Shown in pieces: positions 44,676-52,897 of a DNA stretch of 64,000 bases. Below the pieces are notes generated by a model. It saw nothing but the letters and a program-made list of their open reading frames with translations, searched no databases and was not told the origin of the DNA. Location of the stretch: positions 248,001 through 312,000 of the forward strand of contig CAVXLL010000019.1 in NCBI GenBank assembly GCA_963762575.1, read 5' to 3'. The translations under genes were made by a program, and so were the position numbers. The DNA comes from AP-15 sp963762575 (GTDB lineage: Bacteria; Pseudomonadota; Alphaproteobacteria; ATCC43930; CGMCC-115725). The first letter of the stretch is position 1. Each line of letters starts with the position of its first letter.

Positions 44676-45575
44676 ATGCCAGAGCGTCAACGTATGACGA
44701 CCCGACTGAAGACCCTGTTTCAACGGCCCGAATTATTTGTCTTGGCGGGCGGGATCAATCCCATTGGCGCGAAGATGGCGGAAGCGCTGGGCTATGACGC
44801 CTTCTATATGTCCGGGGGCAATACCTCGGCGCACCAACTGGGCTGGCCCAACTCCGGGACCAGTATGCGCGACATGGTGGACAACGCCCGGAAAATTGTC
44901 CTGACCGTGCAGATCCCGGTCTTCGCGGATGCCGACACAGGCTACGGTGATGCCATCAGTACGCATTACACCGTGCGGGAATACATTCAGGCGGGCATCG
45001 CTGGCGCCCACATTGAAGACCAGACGTTTCCGCCGAAATCCGGCCCCCGCCGCCGCTGTATCTCGATTCAGGAGATGGTCGGAAAGCTCCGGGCGGCGAT
45101 GGATGCCAAACAGGCTCTCGACCCGGACTTCGTGATCATGGCCCGGTGCGATCTCGGCGGCGTGCCGGGCGCCAGCTTTGCGGAGATTATTGAACGCTGC
45201 CAGGCCTACAAAGCCGAAGCGCAGGTCGATGTCATCTGCCCCAATGGCTTGCGCACCTGGGAAGAAATTCAAGAGGCGATCCGCCTCATTCCCGGGCCCG
45301 TCGTCCCCCTCATTCCCGCCGACCTGTCGCCGTATCCCTCCTTACAGGCGCAGCAGGATGCCGGGGCCGCCGCGGCCTGGTTTCCCGCGCTGACCACCAT
45401 GGCAGGCTTGCAGGCTAACTGGGATTTCTTGAGTGATTTTCAGCAGCGCGGCACATTGGCCCTGGATGCGCTCCGTGCCCAGGCGGCTCAGAGTCCCTGG
45501 GGCGTCGCCAGCAATGGCCGCATTCTGGACGAGCCGCGTCTGCGCTCCATGGAGGAGATGTATCTTCCAGACTAA
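44676..45575 (+). CDS. Isocitrate lyase / PEP mutase superfamily enzyme
   Basis: A 299-residue TIM-barrel enzyme. The metal and phosphate site is VFADADTGYGD (Asp85, Asp87), followed by AGAHIEDQTFPPKSGPRR (Glu114, Asp115). The flexible loop is KSGPRRRC instead of KKCGH, so it is neither isocitrate nor methylisocitrate lyase proper. It fits the oxaloacetate decarboxylase, dimethylmalate lyase or carboxyvinyl-phosphonate mutase branches. MARCDLGGVPGASFAEII and LIPADLSPYPSLQAQQDAGA complete the barrel. ATG 44676 follows GAGGAG at 8 bases. Substrate: an unknown 2-oxo or 2-hydroxy dicarboxylate. Confidence 0.85.
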   Translation: MPERQRMTTRLKTLFQRPELFVLAGGINPIGAKMAEALGYDAFYMSGGNTSAHQLGWPNSGTSMRDMVDNARKIVLTVQIPVFADADTGYGDAISTHYTVREYIQAGIAGAHIEDQTFPPKSGPRRRCISIQEMVGKLRAAMDAKQALDPDFVIMARCDLGGVPGASFAEIIERCQAYKAEAQVDVICPNGLRTWEEIQEAIRLIPGPVVPLIPADLSPYPSLQAQQDAGAAAAWFPALTTMAGLQANWDFLSDFQQRGTLALDALRAQAAQSPWGVASNGRILDEPRLRSMEEMYLPD

Positions 45576-45659
45576 GGCTGGGAGACGCTGTCCCTGAGCT
45601 CTCGGCAAATACGGGCGCACGTAAAGGCGGCGTTGGGTTTATTCGCGCTCGGTTGGTCC

Positions 45660-46108
45660 GGGGGGCATTGTCACGGAAACCCGGTCGGGAGCCAAGGGCG
45701 TATCGGATAGGATGTCGGCATGGCTCCGCTCTGCTACCGCCGTCATCGCTTTCCGCCCGAGATCATCCAGCAGGCGATCTGGCTGTATCTCCGCTTCACC
45801 CTGAGCTATCGCGATGTCGAGGAACTGCTGGCCGAACGAGGGCTCGACATCTCGTACGAAACGGTGCGGCGATGGGTGCTGAAGTTCGGTCCGGCGATCG
45901 CGCGACGGCTGCGCCGGCGTCGTCCTCGGCCGAGCAATCGCTGGCATTTGGACGAGATGGTGGTGCGCATCGCCGGCGAGCGGCTGTATCTGTGGCGCGC
46001 CGTCGATGACGAGGGCGAAGTTCTCGACATGCTGGTCCAGCGCCGCCGCGATAGTTGGGCGGCCCTGCGGCTGATGCGCAAGCTGCTCAAGAAGCAAGGC
46101 TTCGTGCC
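45660..46108 (+). mobile_element. 3'-truncated IS6-family insertion sequence
   Basis: The left end GGGGGGCATTGTCACGGAAA (45660 on) resembles IS6 termini. The transposase starts at ATG 45720 and reads YRRHRFPPEIIQQAIWLYLR, LSYRDVEELLAERGLDISYE, TVRRWVLKFGPAIARRLRRR and WHLDEMVVRIAGERLYLWRA, which contains the first catalytic Asp (LDEM). It continues to LRLMRKLLKKQGFVPT. The other two DDE residues and the right end are gone. It joins peroxidase-derived sequence in the same frame at about 46108. Confidence 0.8.
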
Positions 46109-46315
46109 GACCAGAAATGACGGCGATCTCCTAATTCCCGAGAGCACGCATATCCGTCTCGCCACCGCGGCGAACAACGAGGGCGCACAGATTCTGCGAC
46201 GGCCCTAACCCTACGACGATGGGGTTGATTTCACCATTGAGCGCTGGCCGCCCTGGCGCCGGGGTGTGGAGTACGACGCCGGGCTGTTGTTCGTATGCTA
46301 TCAACGCGATTATGG
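46109..46315 (+). pseudogene. DyP-type peroxidase C-terminal fragment
   Basis: The sequence reads RNDGDLLIPESTHIRLATAA, NNEGAQILRRP, TAA (46206-46208), PYDDGVDFTIERWPPWRRGV, then EYDAGLLFVCYQRDYG. This order (PxNAHIRLA, ILRRxYxYxDG, GLLFVCYQRDP) is the distal haem-domain end of DyP/EfeB peroxidases. The frame follows directly on the IS6 fragment, and a stop interrupts it after RRP. Confidence 0.6.
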
Positions 46316-46550
46316 GGGAGAGGATAGTGCGATTTTGCCGCCGTCTGCGATCCCACAGTATCGGCCGCGGCGCGCTGCAAGCCGACCGCAACTCTTGAGG
46401 AGCCAGGCTCCGTCGAATGGCTCATCGCTCAAAGCGAGGGGTCAGGCGGTCGATGTCGATGAAAAAAGAGCTGAACCGCAGCACGCCGACCCGTCTCAAG
46501 CAATCGGCGCAAGAAAAAGCGGCGAGAACCCAGCTTCACCGCTTCCGCGT

Positions 46551-46595
46551 ACTGGAAGTTCGAATCCACTCCCCTCCAGCGGTGCGTCTGCGAAC
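46551..46595 (+). repeat. LEG-type palindromic repeat, copy 4
   Basis: ACTGGAAGTTCGAATCCACT then CCCCTCCAGCGGTGCGTCTG and CGAAC. Same family, shorter right arm. Confidence 0.6.
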
Positions 46596-46621
46596 TTTCG
46601 GTCCCTGAGCGGCAGCGTTGC

Positions 46622-46778
46622 GCACCTCGGGTGCTTGCCTTGTCAACGACAAGACCATCGCATAGGCGCGCAGATACAGATCGTAGGCGGTTAGGTTGCG
46701 GGTCGGGCGGCGGGCCGAACAGGCGGTCTCGGCGGCCTGTAGTGCCGGCTCGATGGTCCCGGCGACGGTGGAAGCAAC
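46622..46778 (-). pseudogene. Fragment of a TPR-type adenylate cyclase/regulator
   Basis: The minus strand reads VASTVAGTIEPALQAAETAC, SARRPTRNLTAYDLYLRAYA, MVLSLTRQAPE. LTAYDLYLRA is typical of the linker between cyclase and TPR parts in alphaproteobacterial cyclases. No start or further domain is present. It lies antisense to the leader region of the AtuA-family gene. Confidence 0.45.
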
Positions 46779-46881
46779 GTGCGCCCGCTTAAGCTTAAGA
46801 TACGACCCCGCATCCATAGGTTTCGGGACTATGCGGCAAGCGATATCTTCCACCTGCAACAGGCAATCGAGGAGCGTGGCG

Positions 46882-48246
46882 ATGGCATCGTTTCCGCTGG
46901 TTTCGGCGACGGGCATGCTGGGTTCGGGATTTCGCGCGGAATCCCTCGACAAGGCGATTGCGTTGGGCGCCCGGATGATCGGCTGCGATGCCGGCAGCAC
47001 CGACCCCGGCCCCGGCCCGCTTGCCACCGGTACGTGCATGTTCTCCGCCACGGCGGTCAAACGCGACACCGAGATCATGATGACCCGCCCCATCAAGGCC
47101 GGCATCCCGCTGATCATCGGCTCGGCAGGCACCTCGGGATCGGATGCCGGGCTCGCCTGGATGGTCGACATCGTGCGTGAGATCGCACGCGAGCAGGACC
47201 TCCACTTCAAGCTTGCCGTCATTCATTCGGAATTGTCGCGGGAGATCGTCCGCCGGCACTTGCACGACGGCCGTGCGCGGGCCTTGCCGCCCTCGGCGCC
47301 GCTGAGCGATGCCGATATCGACGCGGCAACCCACATCGTCGGAATGATGGGGGTCGAACCGATCCAGCAGGCGCTCAGGTCAGGCGCACAAATGGTCGTT
47401 GCCGGCCGGAGCAGCGATACCTCGATCTTCGCGGCGCTGCCCCTGCTCGAGGGCTACGCCCCGGCCGTCGTTTGGCACATGGCCAAGATCCTCGAATGCG
47501 GCGCCGCCGCGGTCGCGGTGCGGACCGCGCCCGACTGCATGATGGCGGTGCTGCATCAGGACAGCTTCGACGTCTTTCCGCTGCGCGAGGATTATCACTG
47601 CACGCCGCAAAGTGTCGCGTCGCACACGCTCTACGAAAATGCCGACCCGTTCGAGCTCAAGGAACCATCCGGCACCTTACGGACCGATAAGACTCGCTAC
47701 GAGGCAATCTCCGACCGCGCGGTGCGCGTTTCGGGGTCGGAGTTCATGCACGACCCCGAATACACCATCAAATTGGAAGGGGTGCGCCAGGTCGGATATT
47801 CGACAATCCTGATGGGCGGGGTGCGCGACCCCTATATCCTGGCGCAAATCGACAGCTGGCTCGCGCAACTCGACGAGAACATCAAGACGCGCATCCGCAA
47901 TACGGTCGGTGACCGAGCGTACGAGATCGTCACCCGCGTGTACGGCCGCGACGGCGTTATGGGCGCGCTCGAGCCGCAACGCGGCAGCGTCGGCGGCCAT
48001 GAGGCGTTCATTCTATGGGACGTGATCAGCGAGTCGCAGGAGCTGTCCCGTACGATCGCGACGAGCCTCTCGCACCTCGCCGTGCACAACCCGATCCCCA
48101 AATGGCACGGATTGATCTCGGGGGTCGCCTTTCCCTACTCACCGCCCGAGATCGACCGGGGCCCAGTCTACGAGTTCCACCTCAATCACGTGCTTGCGCC
48201 GGAAAGCCCGACAGCCCTGTTCCGCACCGAATACGAGGAGCTCTGA
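46882..48246 (+). CDS. AtuA-family (DUF1446) protein
   Basis: A 454-residue protein of the acyclic-terpene-utilisation AtuA family. Marks: IGCDAGSTDPGPGPLATGT, PLIIGSAGTSGSDAGLAWMV, HIVGMMGVEPIQQALRSGAQ, VVAGRSSDTSIFAALPLLEG and WHMAKILECGAAAV. AtuA is required for citronellol/geraniol breakdown in Pseudomonas, but the broad family's reaction is not settled. Relatives are used for hydroxy-acid or terpenoid-type catabolism. The start is ATG 46882 with GAGGAG 7 bases upstream; an open extension to 46696 covers a pseudogene on the other strand. It is followed after 2 bp by its usual partner DUF4387. Confidence 0.85.
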   Translation: MASFPLVSATGMLGSGFRAESLDKAIALGARMIGCDAGSTDPGPGPLATGTCMFSATAVKRDTEIMMTRPIKAGIPLIIGSAGTSGSDAGLAWMVDIVREIAREQDLHFKLAVIHSELSREIVRRHLHDGRARALPPSAPLSDADIDAATHIVGMMGVEPIQQALRSGAQMVVAGRSSDTSIFAALPLLEGYAPAVVWHMAKILECGAAAVAVRTAPDCMMAVLHQDSFDVFPLREDYHCTPQSVASHTLYENADPFELKEPSGTLRTDKTRYEAISDRAVRVSGSEFMHDPEYTIKLEGVRQVGYSTILMGGVRDPYILAQIDSWLAQLDENIKTRIRNTVGDRAYEIVTRVYGRDGVMGALEPQRGSVGGHEAFILWDVISESQELSRTIATSLSHLAVHNPIPKWHGLISGVAFPYSPPEIDRGPVYEFHLNHVLAPESPTALFRTEYEEL

Positions 48247-48248
48247 TC

Positions 48249-48560
48249 ATGGCGACGCTTGGTGACCTTGCAAAACTGGTGCGGTCAAAGAACGCCGGCC
48301 CGTTTTGGTTGACCATCGACATCATGTTTGACGACGCAGGGGCATACCGCCGTGCCCGCGACGCGGAAATCGTCAACCGTGCCGCCATCGCCCGGCTTTA
48401 CAACCGCAACCCGGCCGACATCATCGTCGTCAATCACGACACCGCCCTTGCGATCAAAGTGAGCTTTCCCCGTCCCCAAAGCTCCGGCTCCAAGCACGAC
48501 AGCGACGCTTACGGCGGGCAGCAATACGCGCCGCTGCTCGGGCTTGACATCCCGGGTTGA
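48249..48560 (+). CDS. DUF4387 protein, partner of the AtuA-family gene
   Basis: A 103-residue protein (MATLGDLAKLVRSKNAGPFW, LTIDIMFDDAGAYRRARDAE, SDAYGGQQYAPLLGLDIPG). DUF4387 members are almost always encoded beside, or fused to, AtuA-family proteins and are thought to form a complex with them. Here the start lies 2 bp after the AtuA stop (TGATCATG), so translation is probably coupled. No independent function is known. Confidence 0.85.
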   Translation: MATLGDLAKLVRSKNAGPFWLTIDIMFDDAGAYRRARDAEIVNRAAIARLYNRNPADIIVVNHDTALAIKVSFPRPQSSGSKHDSDAYGGQQYAPLLGLDIPG

Positions 48561-48581
48561 GGAGCTAGCTACCCGAGCGTC

Positions 48582-48990
48582 TCATTCTGAAGCCCGCCTG
48601 CGCGCTGCGTGCCAGTCGGCGGCGAGCGGTATCGGCAAGCCTAGATTCTCTCGTAGCGTCGGGCCGGCATATTCCTTCCGAAATAAACCGCGGCGCTGGA
48701 GCTCCGGCACCAGCAGCCGCACCACGTCATCGTACGCGCCCGGCATGCTGGAGGCGGCTAGCACAAACCCGTCGCATGCCGGAGCGGTGAACCACTCCTC
48801 CATCTGATCGGCGACCTGCTTGGCGGTTCGCACTCCGGGAAGCGGGTGCCCGATCTGACTCCGGGGCGCTCTCGGTTCGCCTGCGGGCGCCTCCCGGCAT
48901 CGGCTCCGTGCAAACCTTCTCGGGCCGACGCGTCGATGTCGACCTGGACGGCACGATCGTTTGTACCCCCCGGAAAACAGGTTAGCTGAT
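48582..48990 (-). pseudogene. C-terminal fragment of an NtaA/SnaA-type FMN monooxygenase
   Basis: The minus strand ends with VRTAKQVADQMEEWFTAPAC, DGFVLAASSMPGAYDDVVRL, LVPELQRRGLFRKEYAGPTL, RENLGLPIPLAA, the C-terminus of the bacterial-luciferase-like NtaA/DszA monooxygenases. Upstream, VQVDIDASAREGL-type sequence appears in another frame before all similarity ends. About three quarters of the protein is missing. No start exists. Confidence 0.7.
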
Positions 48991-49085
48991 CCACCTGGGG
49001 TCGGGGCCGATGACGCGTAACCGGTGATTCCTATTCTGGAAAATCGGCGCATCGTCGTCGGGTGCCACGGTCACCGGCTCTTTCG

Positions 49086-49814
49086 TCACGGCATTGCGAT
49101 TTTGTCCGACTTCTTTAGGTTGCACGTTTGGCAGAGAAGTTGGATATTTTCCTCGGAATTCCCGCCGCCTTTTGCGACAGGAATGATGTGGTCGAAGTGT
49201 AATTCCTGTTTCGATCCGCATCGTACGCAGCATCCACCGTCCCGCGCCCAAACCAATAACTTTACGTCCTCAGGAATTGGATCGCGCCTCGGCCCCGACT
49301 TCTGGAATTCAATTGCAGCTTCCAGATTAGCAACAGCAGCGCGGAGGTTGGATAGCTCAGCTTCCTCGTCGTAAACGGCTTTCTTAACCCGCAGCACAAC
49401 CTCGGCACGCTCAGAATTCCGTACGGTTGGACGTTCTGACATAAACAAGCGGTCGCGGAAATAGACTAGTGGTGTGGGTCTAGGCCCAGTGTAGGCCGTG
49501 TAGTCCGGTGTTGAACCACCGAGGGGGGCATCCTCTGGTAGGAAATAAACAGATGATTTGCAGGAGATAGGAGGGAGACGTATTCGTATTCGCGCGAGAT
49601 TCTGTGTACCGTCCTTAGTATAGGCGATTATTGTTCGTGATACTATCGCACATTTCCACGCTGATGCTGGAACGAGGTCACCCCAAGGGACGAGGTCACC
49701 CCGAGGGCAAAGATTAGTGAGTAACGTAGCGAGATCGCTTTCGCGGAACCTCTTTCCGGAGAACACAGCCTCGCCGTCGATGATGTCGGCAACTTTGTAG
49801 ACCTTGATCGGCAT
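49086..49814 (-). CDS. HNH endonuclease
   Basis: A 242-residue protein. The C-terminal 55 residues are an HNH nuclease: VWARDGGCCVRCGS (first Cys pair), LHFDHIIPVAKGG (DH metal site), NIQLLCQTCNLKKSDKI (Asn and second Cys pair). The N-terminal ~170 residues are not recognised; they contain a direct repeat GDLVP WGDLVP and an EEAELSNLRAAVANLEAAIE helix just before the nuclease. The start is ATG 49814 behind GAGGGGG. It may be a restriction or homing-type nuclease. Its place beside an IS and the SIR2/ABC operon fits a defence or mobile context, but no partner gene is visible. Confidence 0.8.
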   Translation of the reverse strand: MPIKVYKVADIIDGEAVFSGKRFRESDLATLLTNLCPRGDLVPWGDLVPASAWKCAIVSRTIIAYTKDGTQNLARIRIRLPPISCKSSVYFLPEDAPLGGSTPDYTAYTGPRPTPLVYFRDRLFMSERPTVRNSERAEVVLRVKKAVYDEEAELSNLRAAVANLEAAIEFQKSGPRRDPIPEDVKLLVWARDGGCCVRCGSKQELHFDHIIPVAKGGGNSEENIQLLCQTCNLKKSDKIAMP

Positions 49815-50227
49815 CGCCCCCTCTCGCTCGCGCGCTACGCTGGTCGTGCTCCATGATTTTGCCAAGGTTGCTCGGTAGGGTCTCCAGTTTGTCGCGCTCG
49901 GCGCGCAGAATCCTAAGCCAAATGAGAGACTGATGGCGCAGAAGATTTCAGAAGGGCTGCGACGGTGCCGGTCGTTTGGACAGCTTCCGGGGAGAATAAG
50001 CTAAGGCTGATAGCCGGCTGCTGGTTTCACGATTCCCCGAAATCAAATTCATGCTGTCTTGCTGCGGGGTGTTGTGAAGCTTGTGGGCAGCCGCCGACCT
50101 GTGGGCAAGGTGGGGGAAACGCGTAGCGTTTTCCCCGGCTTGTCCATAGGGGACCGCGCTTGCGCGGTCAGGCGGGGATCGGCGCAGCCGACTGTCCACA
50201 AATTCACAGCACCTCCTCGGCATCGCG

Positions 50228-51115
50228 TCAGGCGGCCAGTGCCCTCGCAGCCGTCGATTGGCCGAGGTAAGCCTCGTCCGGTGTTCGCCAGCCGAGCGCC
50301 TGATGAGGACGTCGCAGATTATACCAGTCAAAAAACGCGCCAAGGCTGCGCTTCTGTTCGATGCCGTTGGCGGCGGGGCGCAGGTAGACCCATTCGTGCT
50401 TCACGGTCCGCCACAAGCGCTCGACGAAGATGTTGTCGTGGCAGCGCCCGCGTCCATCCATGCTGATCTCGATCCGGTGATCCCGCAGCATATTGGTGAA
50501 CTCGTCACTGGTGAATTGCGCGCCCTGATCGGTATTGAAGATGTCGGGCTTGCCGAACCGGGCGAGGGCCTCGCTCAGCGCCTCGACGCAGAACCCCGCC
50601 GTGAGGGTGTTCGACAGCCGCCAGGACAGCACTCGTCGGGTCGCCCAGTCGATGATCGCGACCAGGTACAAAAACCCTTGCTGCATGGGTATGTACGTTA
50701 TGTCAGCTGCCCACACTTGGTTCGGCTGGTCGATCGTTCTGCCGCGCAGAAGGTACGGATAGACCTTGTGCTCGGGATGCCGCTTGCTGGTGTTCCGCTT
50801 CGGTCTGACTGCCCACAGCCCGAGCTTCCGCATCAGCCGCCGCACGCGTCGGCGGCCGACCGAAATCCCATCCCGCAAAAGCGCGACCTGCAGCCGGCGG
50901 CTGCCGTAGACCGGATTGTCGGTGAAAATCCGGTCGAGCCGCTTCAGAAGCTCGAGTTCCGCCGCAGATTCCGGCCGAGACCGGTAATAGAAGCTGCTGC
51001 GCGCAACCCCGAGCAGCATGCATTGCCGGCTTACGGACAGCCCTGCTTCCGGCGCGATCATCGCCCGCCTCGCAGCAATCGGGAGATGGCGGGCTGCCCG
51101 GCAAGAAAATCGCAC
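50228..51115 (-). CDS. IS3-family transposase OrfB (DDE integrase)
   Basis: A 295-residue integrase-type catalytic protein. An HTH_21 region (SRQCMLLGVARSSFYYRS) is followed by the rve core with the DDE triad: Asp in VWAADITYIPMQ, Asp in IFNTDQGAQFTSDEF and Glu in NIFVERLWRTVKHEW. The end, LRRPHQALGWRTPDEAY, is conserved. It overlaps orfA by 58 bp in a different frame, so a fused OrfAB would need programmed frameshifting, as usual in IS3 elements. No internal lesions. Confidence 0.9.
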   Translation of the reverse strand: MRFSCRAARHLPIAARRAMIAPEAGLSVSRQCMLLGVARSSFYYRSRPESAAELELLKRLDRIFTDNPVYGSRRLQVALLRDGISVGRRRVRRLMRKLGLWAVRPKRNTSKRHPEHKVYPYLLRGRTIDQPNQVWAADITYIPMQQGFLYLVAIIDWATRRVLSWRLSNTLTAGFCVEALSEALARFGKPDIFNTDQGAQFTSDEFTNMLRDHRIEISMDGRGRCHDNIFVERLWRTVKHEWVYLRPAANGIEQKRSLGAFFDWYNLRRPHQALGWRTPDEAYLGQSTAARALAA

Positions 51116-51369
51116 TCGACCTGCAGCTGCCCGATCTTGCGGTGCAGATCGTCGATCACCTTCTGCGCATCCTCAGCCGACGGCGCCTTGCTGCCGCGCG
51201 CAAACAATTCGCCCGCACGCTTCACCAGCTCCTGCTTCCAGTTGCTGATCATCGTCGGATGAACCCCAAACTCCGCCGACAGCTGCGCCAGGGTCTTCTC
51301 CCCCGAAAGCGCCGCCATCGCCACCCGCGCCTTGAATTCCGCGTTGTGCTGCTTCCTCTTTATACCCAC
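51058..51369 (-). CDS. IS3-family transposase OrfA (helix-turn-helix)
   Basis: A 103-residue protein with an N-terminal HTH (EFKARVAMAALSGEKTLAQL, SAEFGVHPTMISNWKQEL) and a C-terminal leucine-zipper-like helix (DAQKVIDDLHRKIGQLQVEC). It binds the terminal repeats and is translated just upstream of orfB. The start is ATG 51369 near the right end of the element. Confidence 0.88.
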   Translation of the reverse strand: MGIKRKQHNAEFKARVAMAALSGEKTLAQLSAEFGVHPTMISNWKQELVKRAGELFARGSKAPSAEDAQKVIDDLHRKIGQLQVECDFLAGQPAISRLLRGGR

Positions 51370-51524
51370 GTCTCACGCCCCTTTGGACCGGTCAGCCTTT
51401 AGCTTATCTCGCTGTCCAAAAATCCGGAGCCGCCGCACTTCCTCGGGGCGCTGCACGTCAGCACTGCGATCAAAACAGCTTTAGGCGCTTCGGGGCGAAG
51501 CCCGACAAAAAGATTGTGGATTGG

Positions 51525-51800
51525 TCAAGCGGCGAGCCCGAGTTCATGGAAGACGCCTTTCATTGCAACTCGGATCGCTTGGTAGTGCGCGTCGATCGGT
51601 TTTGGGTTATGCGCCCCGCGGGCTAGGTGGAGAGGTTGAGCGGCGGCCAGGAGGGGTTTGATAGCTTTGTTTCGGAGGACGAGCAGCGCAGTTATCGCTC
51701 TGAGCCCGGTTGGGAGTGGCTCGTCGCGGCGGGTATGGCCGATCCGCCGGACGATCTGTTTGCCGCGGAGTTTCCTCAGATCATAGGCGGAGGGGCCGCC
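51525..51800 (-). pseudogene. C-terminal winged-helix fragment related to the element protein at 52963
   Basis: The minus strand ends AYDLRKLRGKQIVRRIGHTR, RDEPLPTGLRAITALLVLRN, KAIKPLLAAAQPLHLARGAH and ends FHELGLAA. Its pattern (LxxLRxxxxVxRxxxTxRxxxxxxGxRAIxA) aligns with the end of the element protein (LARLRHLGVIKRVLGTYRYY, LTRAGRAAIAA). Upstream sequence in the same frame is unrelated. It is a remnant of a second member of that family. Confidence 0.5.
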
Positions 51801-51999
51801 AGAAGGTGGCAAGCCGCGAGAGGCGAAAGCCCCGACAGACACGGGGCCTGTAGCCCGCTCGCAAGGGCTCGCCTGTCGGGCTTTCAGGGGCAGGGGCGAG
51901 GATTCGCCCGGTGACCAAAAGGGCTTACACCCTTGACTATCCGGATTGGTGGGGTATATAGTGAACATATCCCTCCGGTTGCCTTCGGTGGCCGGGCGC

Positions 52000-52024
52000 G
52001 AAGCCGCCTCCAGGCGGCTTTTGC
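52000..52024 (+). terminator. Possible rho-independent terminator
   Basis: AAGCCGCCTCCAGGCGGCTTTT: a 6-7 bp GC stem with a short loop followed by TTTT. No + strand gene ends just upstream, so its client is unclear. Confidence 0.4.
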
Positions 52025-52892
52025 ATGTCTGGGCGTAGCGGGATTGGAAACCGTCCACAATCCGCGGCTCCCGCTTCTGGGGAGAGGAGGGTCTCGACGA
52101 GCGCCAGCAGAACGGAGCAGGGCACGCGCTAGGAGGGGCAGGAGAAAGCAGGCATCGGCAGATTATTGCGGACAAGCCGAAAAGCTGTATTAAGAACGCC
52201 TGATGAAAGGCACGACGCGTGAAGATCGTCGTGTCAATAATAACCGGGAACGCAGGCGAATGTGGCTCTAGACACAGATACTATAACTCGGTTGCTTGGA
52301 AGTATCGAGACCAATCGGCTTATTCTGCTGTGCGGCGCAGGCCTCTCCATCCCTGGACCAAGCAACCTCATGTCCGCGGTGCGTGTAGCGCGAGCTTGTT
52401 ACGACAGGTATGCGCCGATTACCATGCTGCCGGCAACACTACGCGACGACGTCGATGGTCTTGCCGGATATTTTCATGGCCGCGGCGAGTTTTTGACGTT
52501 CCTCGGTCTCGTGCCGTGGGACGATCTCGTCGGTGAAGCTAATGCCGGGCACGCGGCGGTGGGCGATTTTTTGATCTGTGGTGCAGCAAGAGCTGCGTTG
52601 TCAGCGAACTTCGATGTCATGATCGAGCAGTGGGCGAATGCGAGAAAAGTCGCGATGCGCGGGGCACTGGATGGGCACGAAGCGGCAGACTTTGCCAACG
52701 TGACCGCACCATTGGTGAAATTTCACGGGTGTCTTCAGAGAGATCGGAACGCGAACTTTGTGGACCCAGGGGCAGCTGAATGAGCCTGCTGTGAGACAGC
52801 GCATCGACTCGTCATCTTGCTCAAGTTGGATGCAGCTCCATTTGCCGGGGAAAGACCTTCTTGTTATTGGGTTCTGGACGGATTGGGGATAC

Positions 52893-52897
52893 CTAAA
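52893..52897 (+). repeat. Left copy of 5-bp target duplication (CTAAA)
   Basis: GGATAC-CTAAA abuts the element's left end GCCGGCGAAGCCGG. The right copy is 54514-54518. Confidence 0.7.

Larger units (their letters stand above)
49977..51418 (-). mobile_element. Complete IS3-family insertion sequence (1,442 bp)
   Basis: Ends are inverted: TGGACAGC at 49977 and GCTGTCCA ending at 51418, extended by related AGATAAGCTAAGGCTGA-type sequence inside each end. The element contains overlapping orfA (51058-51369) and orfB (50228-51115) on the minus strand. No clear target duplication is visible (GTCGTT on the left, AAAATC on the right). The ~250 bp beyond orfB (49985-50227) is non-coding and includes TGTGGGC/TGTCCACAA-like repeats. 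Confidence 0.82.

Noticed and set aside
46536..47222. A 228-residue minus-strand protein opposite the AtuA-family gene
   Set aside because: Most of it is the antisense of a well-conserved gene. Only the 46622-46778 part has its own protein character, kept as a fragment.
51627..51914. Plus-strand 95-residue protein
   Set aside because: It is the antisense of the winged-helix fragment and has no ribosome site.
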